This document shows positions 52,344 to 61,034 of a stretch of 64,000 nt of DNA, one piece after another (position 1 is the stretch's first letter; each line of letters opens with the position of its first letter). Source of the DNA: Streptomyces sp. NRRL S-37 (GTDB taxonomy: Bacteria; Actinomycetota; Actinomycetes; Streptomycetales; Streptomycetaceae); the NCBI RefSeq assembly GCF_000721605.1, contig NZ_JOIZ01000003.1:281244-345243 (forward strand). The letters run 5' to 3'. Under the pieces are notes generated by a model. The model was not told the DNA's origin, did not search any database, and was given only the letters and a program-made list of their open reading frames with translations. The position numbers and the translations under genes are program-made.

Positions 52344-52370
52344 CCTCACATTGCGTGGGGCTGCCTCGTC
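52344..52370 (+). promoter_or_regulatory. ECF41-type promoter for the wrbA-like gene
   Basis: CCTCACA (52344-52350), 16 bases, CGTC (52367-52370): an exact mirror image of the promoter on the other strand about the point 52338.5. The two -35 elements form the perfect dyad TGTGAGGTG-N6-CACCTCACA (52327-52350). Confidence 0.78.
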
Positions 52371-52417
52371 GTAACCGGTGGACGGAACAGTATCCCGATG
52401 AAGAAGGAAGGCAACCG

Positions 52418-53029
52418 ATGCCGGAATCCGTGAACGTCTCGATCATCTACTACAGCTCCACGGGCAATGTGCACGCCTTGGCGCAGGCGGCCGTCGAGGG
52501 GGCGGAGAAGGCCGGCGCGCAGGTGCGGCTGCGCAAGGTCGCGGAGACGGCTCCGCAGGAGGCGGTCGACTCCAGGGCCGAGTGGGCCCAGCACCTTCAG
52601 GACACCGCCGATGTGCCCGTGGCGAGCCACGACGACCTGGACTGGGCCGACGCGGTGCTGTTCGGCACCCCGACCCGATTCGGCAACCCGGCCAGCCAGC
52701 TGCGGGCGTTCATCGAGACCACCGGTCCGCTGTGGGGCCAGGGCAAGCTCGAGGGCAAGGTGTACTCGGCCTTCACCACCTCCGGTACCGCGCACGGCGG
52801 CCAGGAATCGACCCTCCTGGCGCTGGCGAACACGTTCTACCACTGGGGCGGCGTCATCGTGCCCCCCGGCTACACCGACCCGGTCATGAACCAGCTGGGC
52901 AACCCCTACGGCACCTCCCACGTGGTCGGCGAGGGCGCTCCCGGGGAGGTGCCGCTGCAGGCGGCCCGCCACCAGGCCCGCCGTGCCGTCGAGATCGCGG
53001 CCGCGCTCAAGGCGGGACGCGCCGCCTGA
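52418..53029 (+). CDS. wrbA: WrbA-family NAD(P)H:quinone oxidoreductase
   Basis: A 203-residue flavodoxin-like FMN protein reducing quinones by two electrons. The FMN phosphate loop is YYSSTGNVHALAQ; it has GTPTRFGNPASQLRAF, TTSGTAHGGQESTLLAL and NPYGTSHVVG, all standard WrbA signatures. ATG 52418 follows AAGGAAGG. Driven by the ECF41-type promoter. Beside naphthoquinone and blue-pigment clusters, a quinone-detoxifying role is attractive but inferred; ECF41 partners usually are COE-type oxidoreductases. Confidence 0.92.
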   Translation: MPESVNVSIIYYSSTGNVHALAQAAVEGAEKAGAQVRLRKVAETAPQEAVDSRAEWAQHLQDTADVPVASHDDLDWADAVLFGTPTRFGNPASQLRAFIETTGPLWGQGKLEGKVYSAFTTSGTAHGGQESTLLALANTFYHWGGVIVPPGYTDPVMNQLGNPYGTSHVVGEGAPGEVPLQAARHQARRAVEIAAALKAGRAA

Positions 53030-53061
53030 CCCGGCGCGCGCCGGCGGCCGACCGGTGAGGA

Positions 53062-53094
53062 GTCCGCCGCCGGCGGTTGCCGTCGGCGGCGGAC
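53062..53094 (+). terminator. terminator after the wrbA-like gene
   Basis: GTCCGCCGCCG (53062-53072) pairs with CGGCGGCGGAC (53084-53094) over an 11-base loop, 33 bp after the stop. Confidence 0.7.
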
Positions 53095-53194
53095 GCCGTC
53101 ACCTTGTCCGGGAGACGGGGACCGCGGGTGAGCGTGCCCGGGGCGATCGGGGATGTGCGGGAACCCCGCGCCCCGCGCACGCGACTAGCTGGCC

Positions 53195-53386
53195 ATGGAT
53201 GCAGAACAGCGACCGCGGTCTTCCTTCACCCACGGCAGAGCGATCGGATTCGTCCTGGCCCTGGGCGCGCTGTGCGCCGTGTTCTACATGGTTGGGCGCA
53301 CGGTGGGGCCGGTTTCACCGGAGTTGCGTCCGGGATGGCACTACCCCCGGGACGAGGCCTCGCACGGCGCGGAGCACACCCGATGA
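53195..53386 (+). CDS. small single-span membrane protein
   Basis: A 63-residue protein with basic N-terminus (EQRPRSSFTHGRA), one hydrophobic segment IGFVLALGALCAVFYMVGRT and a polar tail with several His (WHYPRDEASHGAEHTR). Its stop overlaps the copper ATPase start (ATGA), so the two are coupled. No family recognised; an accessory or metal-sensing role beside the ATPase is inference. Confidence 0.72.
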   Translation: MDAEQRPRSSFTHGRAIGFVLALGALCAVFYMVGRTVGPVSPELRPGWHYPRDEASHGAEHTR

Positions 53387-55692
53387 GCCCCGGATCCGGC
53401 ACGGGTTCCGCGGCGCCCGCGAACACCTCGCCGGACGGGATGACGACCCGGGGGGAGAGCCCGACGCTCGCCACGGACATCGCCGTCGGCGGGATGACGT
53501 GTGCCGCTTGTGTGGCCCGCGTCGAGAAACGGCTCAACCGCATCGAGGGCGTCACCTGCGGCGTCAACCTCGCCACCGGCCGGGCCCGGGTCGTCCACCC
53601 GGCCGCCGTACCCGTGGAGGACCTCCTCGAGGCGGTGCGGCGCGCCGGATACACGGCCGACCGGATCACGGACGAGGGCGCACCCGAGCCCCCCGCGTCC
53701 GGGTGCCATGACGAGGACTGCGTCAAGGTGGCGCTGATCGCGGTCCTGGCCCTGCCCGTTCTGCTCGTGTCCATGATCCCCGCGCTGCAGTTCCGCAACT
53801 GGCAGTGGGTCTGCTTCCTGCTGGCCACCCCGGTGGCGCTGTGGGGTGCCGAGGCCTTCCACCGCCGGGCGCTGCGCACCCTGCGGCACTCGACCGCGAC
53901 CATGGACACGCTGGTCAGTCTGGGCGTCGTCGCCTCGTACCTGTGGTCGTGCTACGCCTTGTTCCTGGGCACCGCCGGCACCCCGGGACTGGTCATGCCG
54001 TTCTCCCTGAGCACGGACGGCGGACATGACCACGTCTATCTGGAGGCGACCGTCGGCATCCCCCTGTTCGTCCTGTGCGGCAGGCTGATGGAGGACCGGG
54101 TACGGCGCCGGACGGGCTCCGCGCTGTACGCGCTTGCCGGACTCGTGGTGAAGGACGTCTCCGTCCTCGACGACGGGCCGTCCGGCGAGCCGCCGTCCGA
54201 ACGGCTCCTTCCCGTCGCCCGGTTGGTGCCGGGACAGCGGTTCCTCGTCAGACCGGGGGAGCGGGTGGCCACCGACGGCGTGGTCGTCAGCGGCAGCGCC
54301 GCCATCGACCTGTCCCTGCTGACCGGCGAGAGCGTGCCCCGCGAGGTCGGACCGGGAGACCGGGTCACCGGCGGGACGCTGAACGCCGGCGGAAGCCTCG
54401 TCGTACGGGCGACCGAGGTGGGCGCCGACACCCGACTCGCCCGGATGACCCAGCTCGTGTGGGAGGCCCAGGCGCACAAGGCCCGGATACAGCGGCTCGC
54501 GGACCGTGTCGCAGGGGTGTTCGTGCCCGCGGTGCTCGCCCTCGCGGCATCCGTCCTGGGCTTCTGGCTGGGTGCCGGCGCCAGTGCGCAGGGCGCCGTC
54601 ACCACCGCCGTCGCCGTGCTGGTGGTGGCCTGCCCCTGCGCCCTCGGGCTCGCCACTCCCACCGCGCTGCTCGCGGCCACGGGGCGCGGCGCGCAGGTCG
54701 GTGTGCTGTTCAAGGGTCCCGAGGTGCTGGAGAGACTGCGGGCCGTCGACACCGTGGTGCTCGACAAGACCGGAACGCTCACCTCGGGCACGATGCGCCT
54801 GCTGGACACGGTGACCACCGGCGGTTGGCCGGCCGCCGCCGTTCTGCGACTGGCGGCGGCCGTGGAGCAGTTGTCCGAGCATCCCGTCGGCCGTGCCATC
54901 GCCGCCGCCGCGCCTCCGGCGGGGCGCGCTCCCGGAGCCGTCTCGGAGTTCACCTCCATGGCCGGGACCGGGGTGCGCGCGACCGTGGAGGGTCACGCCC
55001 TGTGCGTGCGCCGGATACCTCCCGGTACCCGGCTGCCGGACGTGCTGGGGGAGGCCAGGGACCGCGCCGACGCCGCGGGCCGCACCGCGGTCCTGGTGGA
55101 GATCGACGGCGCGTGCGTGGCCGTGCTGACCCTCGGGGACGTGCTGCGGCGAGGCAGCGTCGAACTGGTGGCGCGGCTGCGGACGCTCGGCGTCGAGGTC
55201 GTGATGCTGACCGGGGACGGCCCCGGGCCCGCCCACGCGATCGCCGGCGAGCTGGGCATTGAGAAGGTGCGGCACTCCGCGTCGCCCGAGGACAAGGCCG
55301 AGTTCGTGGCACGGCTGAAGGCGGCGGGCCGCGTCGCCGCGGTCGTGGGTGACGGTGTCAACGACGCGGCCGCGCTCGCGGGATGCGAACTCGGTATGGC
55401 CATGGGCACCGGTACGGACGTGGCCGTCGGGGCGGCGTCGGTGACGTTGATGCGGACGGACGCGCTGGCGGTCGTGGACGCCCTGGAGCTGGCCAAGCGG
55501 ACCATGGGGATCATCGGCTCCAACCTGACCTGGGCGTTCACGTACAACATCCTTCTCATCCCGATCGCCGCGGCCGGCATGCTCAACCCGATGATCGCCG
55601 CTGTCGCCATGTCGGGGAGCTCGCTGCTGGTCGTCGGCAACAGCCTGCGGCTGAGGTCGTGGCGTCCGCGGCGGGCCACCGCTCAGGCTTGA
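53383..55692 (+). CDS. copA: P1B-type copper-translocating ATPase
   Basis: A 769-residue metal pump exporting Cu(I) from the cytosol. The N-terminal HMA domain has the metal site MTCAAC (38-43). The transmembrane metal motif is VACPCALGLATP. P-type machinery: LTGESVPREVG, phosphorylated Asp in VVLDKTGTLTSG, SEHPVGRAI and VVGDGVNDAAALA. An extra GCHDEDC stretch follows the HMA domain. It overlaps the small membrane protein gene and, tail to tail, the LuxR gene by 10 bp. Confidence 0.93.
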   Translation: MSPGSGTGSAAPANTSPDGMTTRGESPTLATDIAVGGMTCAACVARVEKRLNRIEGVTCGVNLATGRARVVHPAAVPVEDLLEAVRRAGYTADRITDEGAPEPPASGCHDEDCVKVALIAVLALPVLLVSMIPALQFRNWQWVCFLLATPVALWGAEAFHRRALRTLRHSTATMDTLVSLGVVASYLWSCYALFLGTAGTPGLVMPFSLSTDGGHDHVYLEATVGIPLFVLCGRLMEDRVRRRTGSALYALAGLVVKDVSVLDDGPSGEPPSERLLPVARLVPGQRFLVRPGERVATDGVVVSGSAAIDLSLLTGESVPREVGPGDRVTGGTLNAGGSLVVRATEVGADTRLARMTQLVWEAQAHKARIQRLADRVAGVFVPAVLALAASVLGFWLGAGASAQGAVTTAVAVLVVACPCALGLATPTALLAATGRGAQVGVLFKGPEVLERLRAVDTVVLDKTGTLTSGTMRLLDTVTTGGWPAAAVLRLAAAVEQLSEHPVGRAIAAAAPPAGRAPGAVSEFTSMAGTGVRATVEGHALCVRRIPPGTRLPDVLGEARDRADAAGRTAVLVEIDGACVAVLTLGDVLRRGSVELVARLRTLGVEVVMLTGDGPGPAHAIAGELGIEKVRHSASPEDKAEFVARLKAAGRVAAVVGDGVNDAAALAGCELGMAMGTGTDVAVGAASVTLMRTDALAVVDALELAKRTMGIIGSNLTWAFTYNILLIPIAAAGMLNPMIAAVAMSGSSLLVVGNSLRLRSWRPRRATAQA

Positions 55693-56381
55693 GGCGGAAG
55701 TAGCCCCTCCTTGAGCGCGGTCACCACGGCCAGGGTTCGGTTGGGGCTGTTCAGCTTCGCCAGGACGTTCGCCACGTGCCGCTTGGCGCCGTGTTCGGAG
55801 ATGCTGAGCCTGCGGGCGATCTGCTTGTTGCTCAGACCGTCCCCGACCAGTGAGAGCACCTGCTGCTCCCGGGGGGTCAGGGACACCGGACGCGGCGCCT
55901 TGGCGCCGTTGCGCTCGCGCACCTGGGACAGCAGCTCACGCGCGAGCGTCGAGGGCATGGACAGCTCGCCGTTGCTGATCCGGCGCAGGGCGTCGGCCAG
56001 AGCGTTCCTGGTCAGTTCCGACTGCACGAGGAAGCCGTCGACGGGCAGCGAGGCCGCCTGGATGATCATGCGTTCCGACGCGCTCTCCAGCAGGAACAGC
56101 ACCTTGACGTTCATCGCGGAGATCTCGCGGAGCGGTTCCTCCTGCTGGGTGACCTCCTGACCCGGACAGGACATGATCAGGACGTCGACGGGCGCACGCC
56201 GCAGGTGTTCCGAGAGTTCTTCGAACGAGGCGGCTTCTATCAGATGTCGCACCCGGATCGATGCCAGCATCGTGCGCAGTCCGAACCTCGCCACCTCGTT
56301 CGGGACGAAGAGGGCGATGTCCAGCCCGTCGTGGGTCGTGGATGAGTACTCGAGGGCGCCGGTGTGGGCTGTCTCGGTCAT
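55683..56381 (-). CDS. LuxR-type regulator with degenerate receiver domain
   Basis: A 232-residue protein with receiver-like N-terminal half (DIALFVPNEVARFGLRTML) and C-terminal HTH LTPREQQVLSLVGDGLSNKQIA. The phospho-acceptor region reads VDVLIMSCPG, with no Asp, and the upstream acidic pair is missing, so phosphorylation is unlikely. ATG 56381 has AGGAG 7 bases upstream. It is divergent from the acyl-AMP ligase gene across 471 bp and may control the last cluster. Confidence 0.87.
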   Translation of the reverse strand: MTETAHTGALEYSSTTHDGLDIALFVPNEVARFGLRTMLASIRVRHLIEAASFEELSEHLRRAPVDVLIMSCPGQEVTQQEEPLREISAMNVKVLFLLESASERMIIQAASLPVDGFLVQSELTRNALADALRRISNGELSMPSTLARELLSQVRERNGAKAPRPVSLTPREQQVLSLVGDGLSNKQIARRLSISEHGAKRHVANVLAKLNSPNRTLAVVTALKEGLLPPQA

Positions 56382-56852
56382 GAGTTTTCTCCTGAGTTTC
56401 TCGTCCGGGAATTTTCCTTCGGAAGGAGTTGCGCGTTGAACGATCGCGGGGACAGAGAGGTGCTGCGAATTCTTGATCACAGCCGACGAGGGGGCCGGTT
56501 GCCTCGTTCGGCCGCTGTTGGAACCGACGGATCTCAACATCGTTCGGAACGCTGCCGGTAGGATTTCGGCGACGCTTCACCCCGTGTTCTACTACGCCGG
56601 GCTAGTAGATCGTGAAGACAGTAGATGACGACTTGGTGACGGGCAACACCGCCCACCGCCGCCTCTGGATCCACCCGAATGAATCACGCCATTCCGCTTT
56701 TCCGTGATCGATACAGAGCGCGGGGGCAGTGATTCCACTGCCCTTTCGGGCACCCTCGGACGGCCTCTCCCAAGGACGGACGCGAGCCGGTGTCGATCCG
56801 TCTAGCGTGGGACGGCGCCGGTGCTTCCCGCTATCCGAGAGGGCCACGTCCC
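56382..56852. promoter_or_regulatory. AT-richer divergent regulatory region
   Basis: A 471-bp gap between the divergent LuxR and acyl-AMP-ligase genes, with lower GC than its surroundings. It contains CTACTA-N8-TAGTAG (56589-56608), a candidate operator, and the short dyad TTCCTTCGGAAGGA (about 56417-56430). No gene seen. Confidence 0.5.
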
Positions 56853-58502
56853 ATGACCGCCGACTCCCTGGGAACCGAACAGCCGTCGATACCGGCCGCG
56901 TTGCGCCGCTCGGCGCGGCACGGCGGCTCGCTCACCGTGCTCGACCGGACCATGCGGCCGACGCGCCTGACACTGACCGAACTCGACGACGCGTCGACCG
57001 GCGTGGCGGCCCGGCTGCGCCGTGCGGGCGTCCGGTCCGGGGACCGCGTCTGCGTGCTCGCGCCCATGTCCGTGGAGCTGCTCCTGAACCTCTTCGGACT
57101 GTGGCGGCTCGGTGCCGTGCCCGTGGTGCTGCCGCACGAGCGGCCCGACGACACGGCCGCCGGGGAACTGCTCGCCCACCGGATCGTCACCTCGGGGGCC
57201 TACGTCGTGCTCACCGACCGCGCGGACCGGCTGAACGCACGGGTGCCGGCCGGATGCCGGGTGCTGGGGCTCGCGACGACGCTGTCGGGTCCGCAGGTGC
57301 CCGAGCCGCCGGTGCCCGACGGCTCCGCCCTCGGCCTGCTCCAGTTCACCTCGGGGACCACCGGGTCGTCCAAGGCCGTTCCCGTGCGCCAGGGGCAACT
57401 GGTCGGGAACGTGTCCGCCTGCATGACGGCGCTCGGCATGCGCCCCGGGCACACCTACGTCAGCTGGCTGCCCTTCTACCACGACATGGGCATTGTTTCG
57501 GTGGTCGGCCTGCTGGTGCAGGGCGTGCACACCGTCGTGATGCCCACCGAGAACTTCCTCAGCCGGCCGTCGAGCTGGCTGGAGACCGTGACCGCCCACC
57601 GCGCCGAGATCATCGCCGCCCCCGACTCGGCCTACCGGCTGGCCGTCAGGGCGCAGCAGCTGCGGCCCGCGGCGCTCGACCTGTCCCGGCTGCGGGTGGC
57701 CATCAACGGCGCGGAACCGGTGACGGCCGACACGGTGGAGGAAACCGTCCGGGTCCTCGGCAAGAGCGGCATGCCCGCCGAGGCACTCTGCCCCACCTAC
57801 GGCATGGCCGAGACCACGCTCGTCGTGACGGCGGCCTCCGCCGCGGTCCCGGTCCACGTGCTCGACCCGGACCGGGCGCCGCGCCAGTCGGGCGACCACG
57901 AGCTCCCGGCCCGCCCGCTGGTCTCCTGCGGCAGCCCGCTGCCCGGCACCGGGGTCACGGTGCACGGCCCCGACGGCGAGCCCCTGCCCGACGGGCAGGT
58001 CGGCGAGGTGCGCGTGACCGGGCCCGGCGTGACCGACGGCTACTGGACCGGCCCCGACGCCCCCCTCGACGGCATGGGGCGTCTCACCGGCGGACACGTG
58101 GACACCGGTGACCTCGGCTTCCTGCACGAGGGCGAGCTGTACATCTGCGGCCGGTCCAAGGACCTGGTCATCGTGGGCGGGCGCAACCTCTACCCGGAGG
58201 ACTACGAGATCGCGGCCGAGGCGGTCCCCGGCGTGCGCGGCGGAAACGTCATCGCGTTCTCCCTTCCCGACCGCGAGCGCATGGTGGTGGTCGCCGAGGG
58301 CACCGGCGGCGCCACGCGTCAGGACCGGCTCGCCCGCGACCTGTTCGAGCGGCTGCGCAGGGCCGCGCAGCACGCCCCGGCCGAAGTCGTCCTGGTCCGC
58401 CCCGCCACCCTGCCCAAGACCTCGTCGGGCAAGAAGCGCCGCGGCACCTGCCGCGACCGGTACCTGGCGGGTGAACTCGACGTCGTCGCCACCGCGCGCT
58501 GA
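56853..58502 (+). CDS. fatty-acyl-AMP ligase-like enzyme
   Basis: A 549-residue ANL enzyme of the FAAL branch: LQFTSGTTGSSKAVPV, the diagnostic WLPFYHDMGIVSVVGLLVQG, YGMAETTLVV, and VDTGDLGFLHEGELYICGRS then KDLVIVGGRNLYP. The C-terminal catalytic Lys lies in LPKTSSGKKRRG. FAALs load acyl-AMP onto a carrier protein rather than CoA. The first domain of the NRPS at 63027 is a free carrier, the natural acceptor. ATG 56853 follows GAGAGGG. Confidence 0.87.
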   Translation: MTADSLGTEQPSIPAALRRSARHGGSLTVLDRTMRPTRLTLTELDDASTGVAARLRRAGVRSGDRVCVLAPMSVELLLNLFGLWRLGAVPVVLPHERPDDTAAGELLAHRIVTSGAYVVLTDRADRLNARVPAGCRVLGLATTLSGPQVPEPPVPDGSALGLLQFTSGTTGSSKAVPVRQGQLVGNVSACMTALGMRPGHTYVSWLPFYHDMGIVSVVGLLVQGVHTVVMPTENFLSRPSSWLETVTAHRAEIIAAPDSAYRLAVRAQQLRPAALDLSRLRVAINGAEPVTADTVEETVRVLGKSGMPAEALCPTYGMAETTLVVTAASAAVPVHVLDPDRAPRQSGDHELPARPLVSCGSPLPGTGVTVHGPDGEPLPDGQVGEVRVTGPGVTDGYWTGPDAPLDGMGRLTGGHVDTGDLGFLHEGELYICGRSKDLVIVGGRNLYPEDYEIAAEAVPGVRGGNVIAFSLPDRERMVVVAEGTGGATRQDRLARDLFERLRRAAQHAPAEVVLVRPATLPKTSSGKKRRGTCRDRYLAGELDVVATAR

Positions 58503-58537
58503 CCTGCCGGAGCCGCCCCGCGGAGGACGCACACGCG

Positions 58538-58578
58538 GAAGCCGCCCCGCCGGTGCGGACACCCGGCCGGGCGGCTTC
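58538..58578. terminator. convergent terminator
   Basis: GAAGCCGCCC (58538-58547) pairs with GGGCGGCTTC (58569-58578), with a further inner GCCGG/CCGGC stem, between the convergent ligase and SCP-2-like genes. Confidence 0.72.
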
Positions 58579-58596
58579 AGCCACGGTCCCCGCGGC

Positions 58597-59022
58597 TCAG
58601 CGCATCTCGTCGACGAAGCTGCTGGACACCTGGGCGGCGAGTGACACCAGCTCGTCCGTCGCCCGTACGTATTTCAGCAGGGTGGGCAAATGGCCCGTCA
58701 CCATGAGGTCGCCGTCCAGCATCCCCTCGATGGGATCGATCTCGCCCTCGATGACGCTTTTCCACACGGTATAGGGCGCCCTGATCACGAATGTGGTGTC
58801 GCCCGATCCCTCCGGTCCCACGTCGTAGACGGCGGATGTGCATTCCCCGTCGGCGAATTCGGTGTGGCACCAGATGTCGTCCTGCAGTCCTTGCTCCTCC
58901 TCCGCTTCGAAGACAAAGGCGATCTCGGCCTGGAACGTGCGTGCCGCCTCCTTGAACTCCTCTGAGGAATTGATGAGCCCGACATACGAATTCAGCCACT
59001 CTGCGCTGGGAAAGACGCTCAC
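58597..59022 (-). CDS. SCP-2 sterol-transfer-like small protein
   Basis: A 141-residue protein with the SCP-2 pattern: helix FPSAEWLNSYVGLINSSEEF, beta strands with FADGECTSAVYDVG, then FVIRAPYTVWKSVIEGEIDP and LMVTGHLPTLLKYV. SCP-2 folds hold hydrophobic ligands, and stand-alone members occur in biosynthetic clusters. GTG 59022 has GAGGGG upstream. It is divergent from the ABC exporter genes. A role in carrying an acyl intermediate is inference. Confidence 0.75.
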   Translation of the reverse strand: MSVFPSAEWLNSYVGLINSSEEFKEAARTFQAEIAFVFEAEEEQGLQDDIWCHTEFADGECTSAVYDVGPEGSGDTTFVIRAPYTVWKSVIEGEIDPIEGMLDGDLMVTGHLPTLLKYVRATDELVSLAAQVSSSFVDEMR

Positions 59023-59216
59023 GACATCCCCTCGGTCTGGTCCGGTGTCACCGTTGTACCGAAGTGGGGCGGCGGGACCCAGGGCCAACGGGACGCCCGA
59101 GTCACAGCACGCCCGACGGGCCCGAACGGCCACCTAGAACGGGTGCCGCGCGGGGCACGAACGACGCTCCGAAACAGCGCTGTTCAGCGGGCACCCGAGG
59201 CAAGACGCTGAACGTC

Positions 59217-60215
59217 ATGTCCATCATCGAGGCCCAGGGCCTCCACAAGGCGTTCGACGACGGCACGGTGGCAGTGGACCGGGTCGACTTCGAGGTGGCC
59301 GAGGGGGAAGTGTTCGGTTTCCTCGGCCGCAACGGAGCGGGCAAGACCACCACGGTCCGTATCCTGACCACCCTCACCCGCGCGACATCGGGCCAGGCTC
59401 GGGTCCTGGGCCTCGACGTCGTCAAGCACCGGTCCCGGGTGCGCGACCGTATCGGTCTGTCGCTCCAGCAGGCCGCGCTCGACCCCCTCATGACGGGCCG
59501 CGAGCATCTGCACCTCGTCGCGTCCCTGCGCCGGATGAGCCCCGCCCGCCGCACCGAGCGGACCGAGGAACTGCTCACCGGGTTCGGACTCACCGAGGTG
59601 GCCGACCGGCTCGTCGCCACCTACACGGTGGGCATGAGGCGTCGCCTCGACGCGACGCTCGCCCTGCTGCACGGTCCGGAGCTGCTCTTCCTCGACGAGC
59701 CGACCACGGGTCTGGACCCGCAGAGCCGGCGTGCCCTGTGGGGCTTCGTCCGCACCTACCGGCAGGGTGGCGGCACCGTGTTCCTCACCACCCAGTACCT
59801 CGACGAAGCCGACGAGTTGTGCGACCGCATCGCCATCCTCGACAAGGGCACGGTCGCCGTGATCGACACCCCCCAGCAGCTCAAGAAGGGCATCGGCGGC
59901 AAGGTCCTCACCCTGCCGGCCACACCCGAGGCCCGCGAACTGGCCGTCTCCGCCGTCGGCGAGGCCGCCTGCCGGTCGGCCGACGGCGTCCTCCAGGTCG
60001 ACCTGCCGGCGGGGGACGACGTCCTGCCGTCCCTGCTCAGGGGACTGCACGACCGGGGCGTCCCACTGGCCGGGGTCACCGTGACCGATCCGACCATCGA
60101 GGAGGTCTTCATCCGCCTCACGGGTGAGGGGCTGGAGCGCAGGACCGGGGACAACGGCAGTGTCGCCGCGGCGGCCCTCGCCAGGACCGTCGGCTCGGGC
60201 CGGGGAGGAATCTGA
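59217..60215 (+). CDS. drug-type ABC exporter ATP-binding protein (DrrA-like)
   Basis: A 332-residue ATPase. Walker A: GRNGAGKTTTVRIL; Q-loop in GLSLQQAALDPLMTG; Walker B: LLFLDEPTTGLDP; H-loop replaced by Gln in FLTTQYLDEADEL, as in DrrA relatives. The ABC signature, YSGGMRRR in DrrA, here reads Y-T137-V138-G-M-R-R-R, so the Ser and first Gly are lost. A C-terminal DUF4162-like region follows. ATG 59217 has no close ribosome site. It is coupled to the permease gene (TGATG). Confidence 0.88.
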   Translation: MSIIEAQGLHKAFDDGTVAVDRVDFEVAEGEVFGFLGRNGAGKTTTVRILTTLTRATSGQARVLGLDVVKHRSRVRDRIGLSLQQAALDPLMTGREHLHLVASLRRMSPARRTERTEELLTGFGLTEVADRLVATYTVGMRRRLDATLALLHGPELLFLDEPTTGLDPQSRRALWGFVRTYRQGGGTVFLTTQYLDEADELCDRIAILDKGTVAVIDTPQQLKKGIGGKVLTLPATPEARELAVSAVGEAACRSADGVLQVDLPAGDDVLPSLLRGLHDRGVPLAGVTVTDPTIEEVFIRLTGEGLERRTGDNGSVAAAALARTVGSGRGGI

Positions 60216-60994
60216 TGACCGCGTTCTCGGGAACCATGACCCTGCTCAACCGCAACCTCCGCGAGGGCCTGCGCAGCCCCGTGATCGCCTTCGTCTTCCC
60301 CGTCCTCTTCCCGCTGTTCCTCATCACCCTCGTGGCGTCCAGCTACGAACGCATGGCGTTCATCCCGGGCTTTCCCGTCACCCCCTACGCCGCCTACATG
60401 GCGCCCGGCCTGCTGCTGTTCACCGGGATGATGGGATCCGGCTACTCGGCCACCGCCCTGGTCCTCGACGCGCAGAGCGGATTCCTCGACCGGCTGCGGC
60501 TGCAACCCGTGCGCCCTTCGGCGCTGCTGCTGTCCAGGCTCCTGTTCGACGCCATCCGGGTGGTGCCGGCCGGCCTCGTGGTGCTCGGGGTCAGCGTGCT
60601 GCTCGGCGCCCGCGTCGACTCCGGTCCGGCCGGCGTCGCCCTGCTGCTGGTGCTCTCCTCGCTCTGGTCGGTGGCGTACGGCGGCATCTTCTACGTCGTG
60701 GCCCTGCGCACCCGCAACCCGCAGGCCCCGCTCGCCATGGCGCCCCTGTCGGTGCTGCTGCTGTTCGCCAGTCCCGCCGCCGCTCCGCCGTACCTCCTGC
60801 AGGACTGGCTGGCCTCGCTCACCACGTGGAATCCGTTCACCTACGTCATCGAGGGCATCCGCGCCCTGATGACGGGGCCGGAGAGCGGCACGGTCACGGA
60901 GGCGCTGCTGAAGGCCCTGGCGGTGCTCGTCGGGCTCACCGTCGTGACCCAGATTTTCGTCGTCCCGGCCTTCGCCCGGCTGGTGGACGACTGA
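60215..60994 (+). CDS. ABC-2 type exporter permease (DrrB-like)
   Basis: A 259-residue membrane protein with six hydrophobic segments (VIAFVFPVLFPLFLITLVAS first) and the ABC-2 permease features MAPGLLLFTGMM, DRLRLQPVRPSALLL and the C-terminal NPFTYVIEGIRALM. It overlaps the ATPase gene by one base. The pair should export the NRPS product or an inhibitor. Confidence 0.9.
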   Translation: MTAFSGTMTLLNRNLREGLRSPVIAFVFPVLFPLFLITLVASSYERMAFIPGFPVTPYAAYMAPGLLLFTGMMGSGYSATALVLDAQSGFLDRLRLQPVRPSALLLSRLLFDAIRVVPAGLVVLGVSVLLGARVDSGPAGVALLLVLSSLWSVAYGGIFYVVALRTRNPQAPLAMAPLSVLLLFASPAAAPPYLLQDWLASLTTWNPFTYVIEGIRALMTGPESGTVTEALLKALAVLVGLTVVTQIFVVPAFARLVDD

Positions 60995-61034
60995 GCCGGG
61001 CCCGCCGCCCGCCCGCACAGAGGAGCACCCCACC

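Noticed and set aside
52327..52350. TGTGAGGTG dyad as a simple repressor operator
   Set aside because: Exact 16-base spacing to CGTC on both strands, and the ECF41 identity of the divergent gene, make a promoter pair the better explanation.
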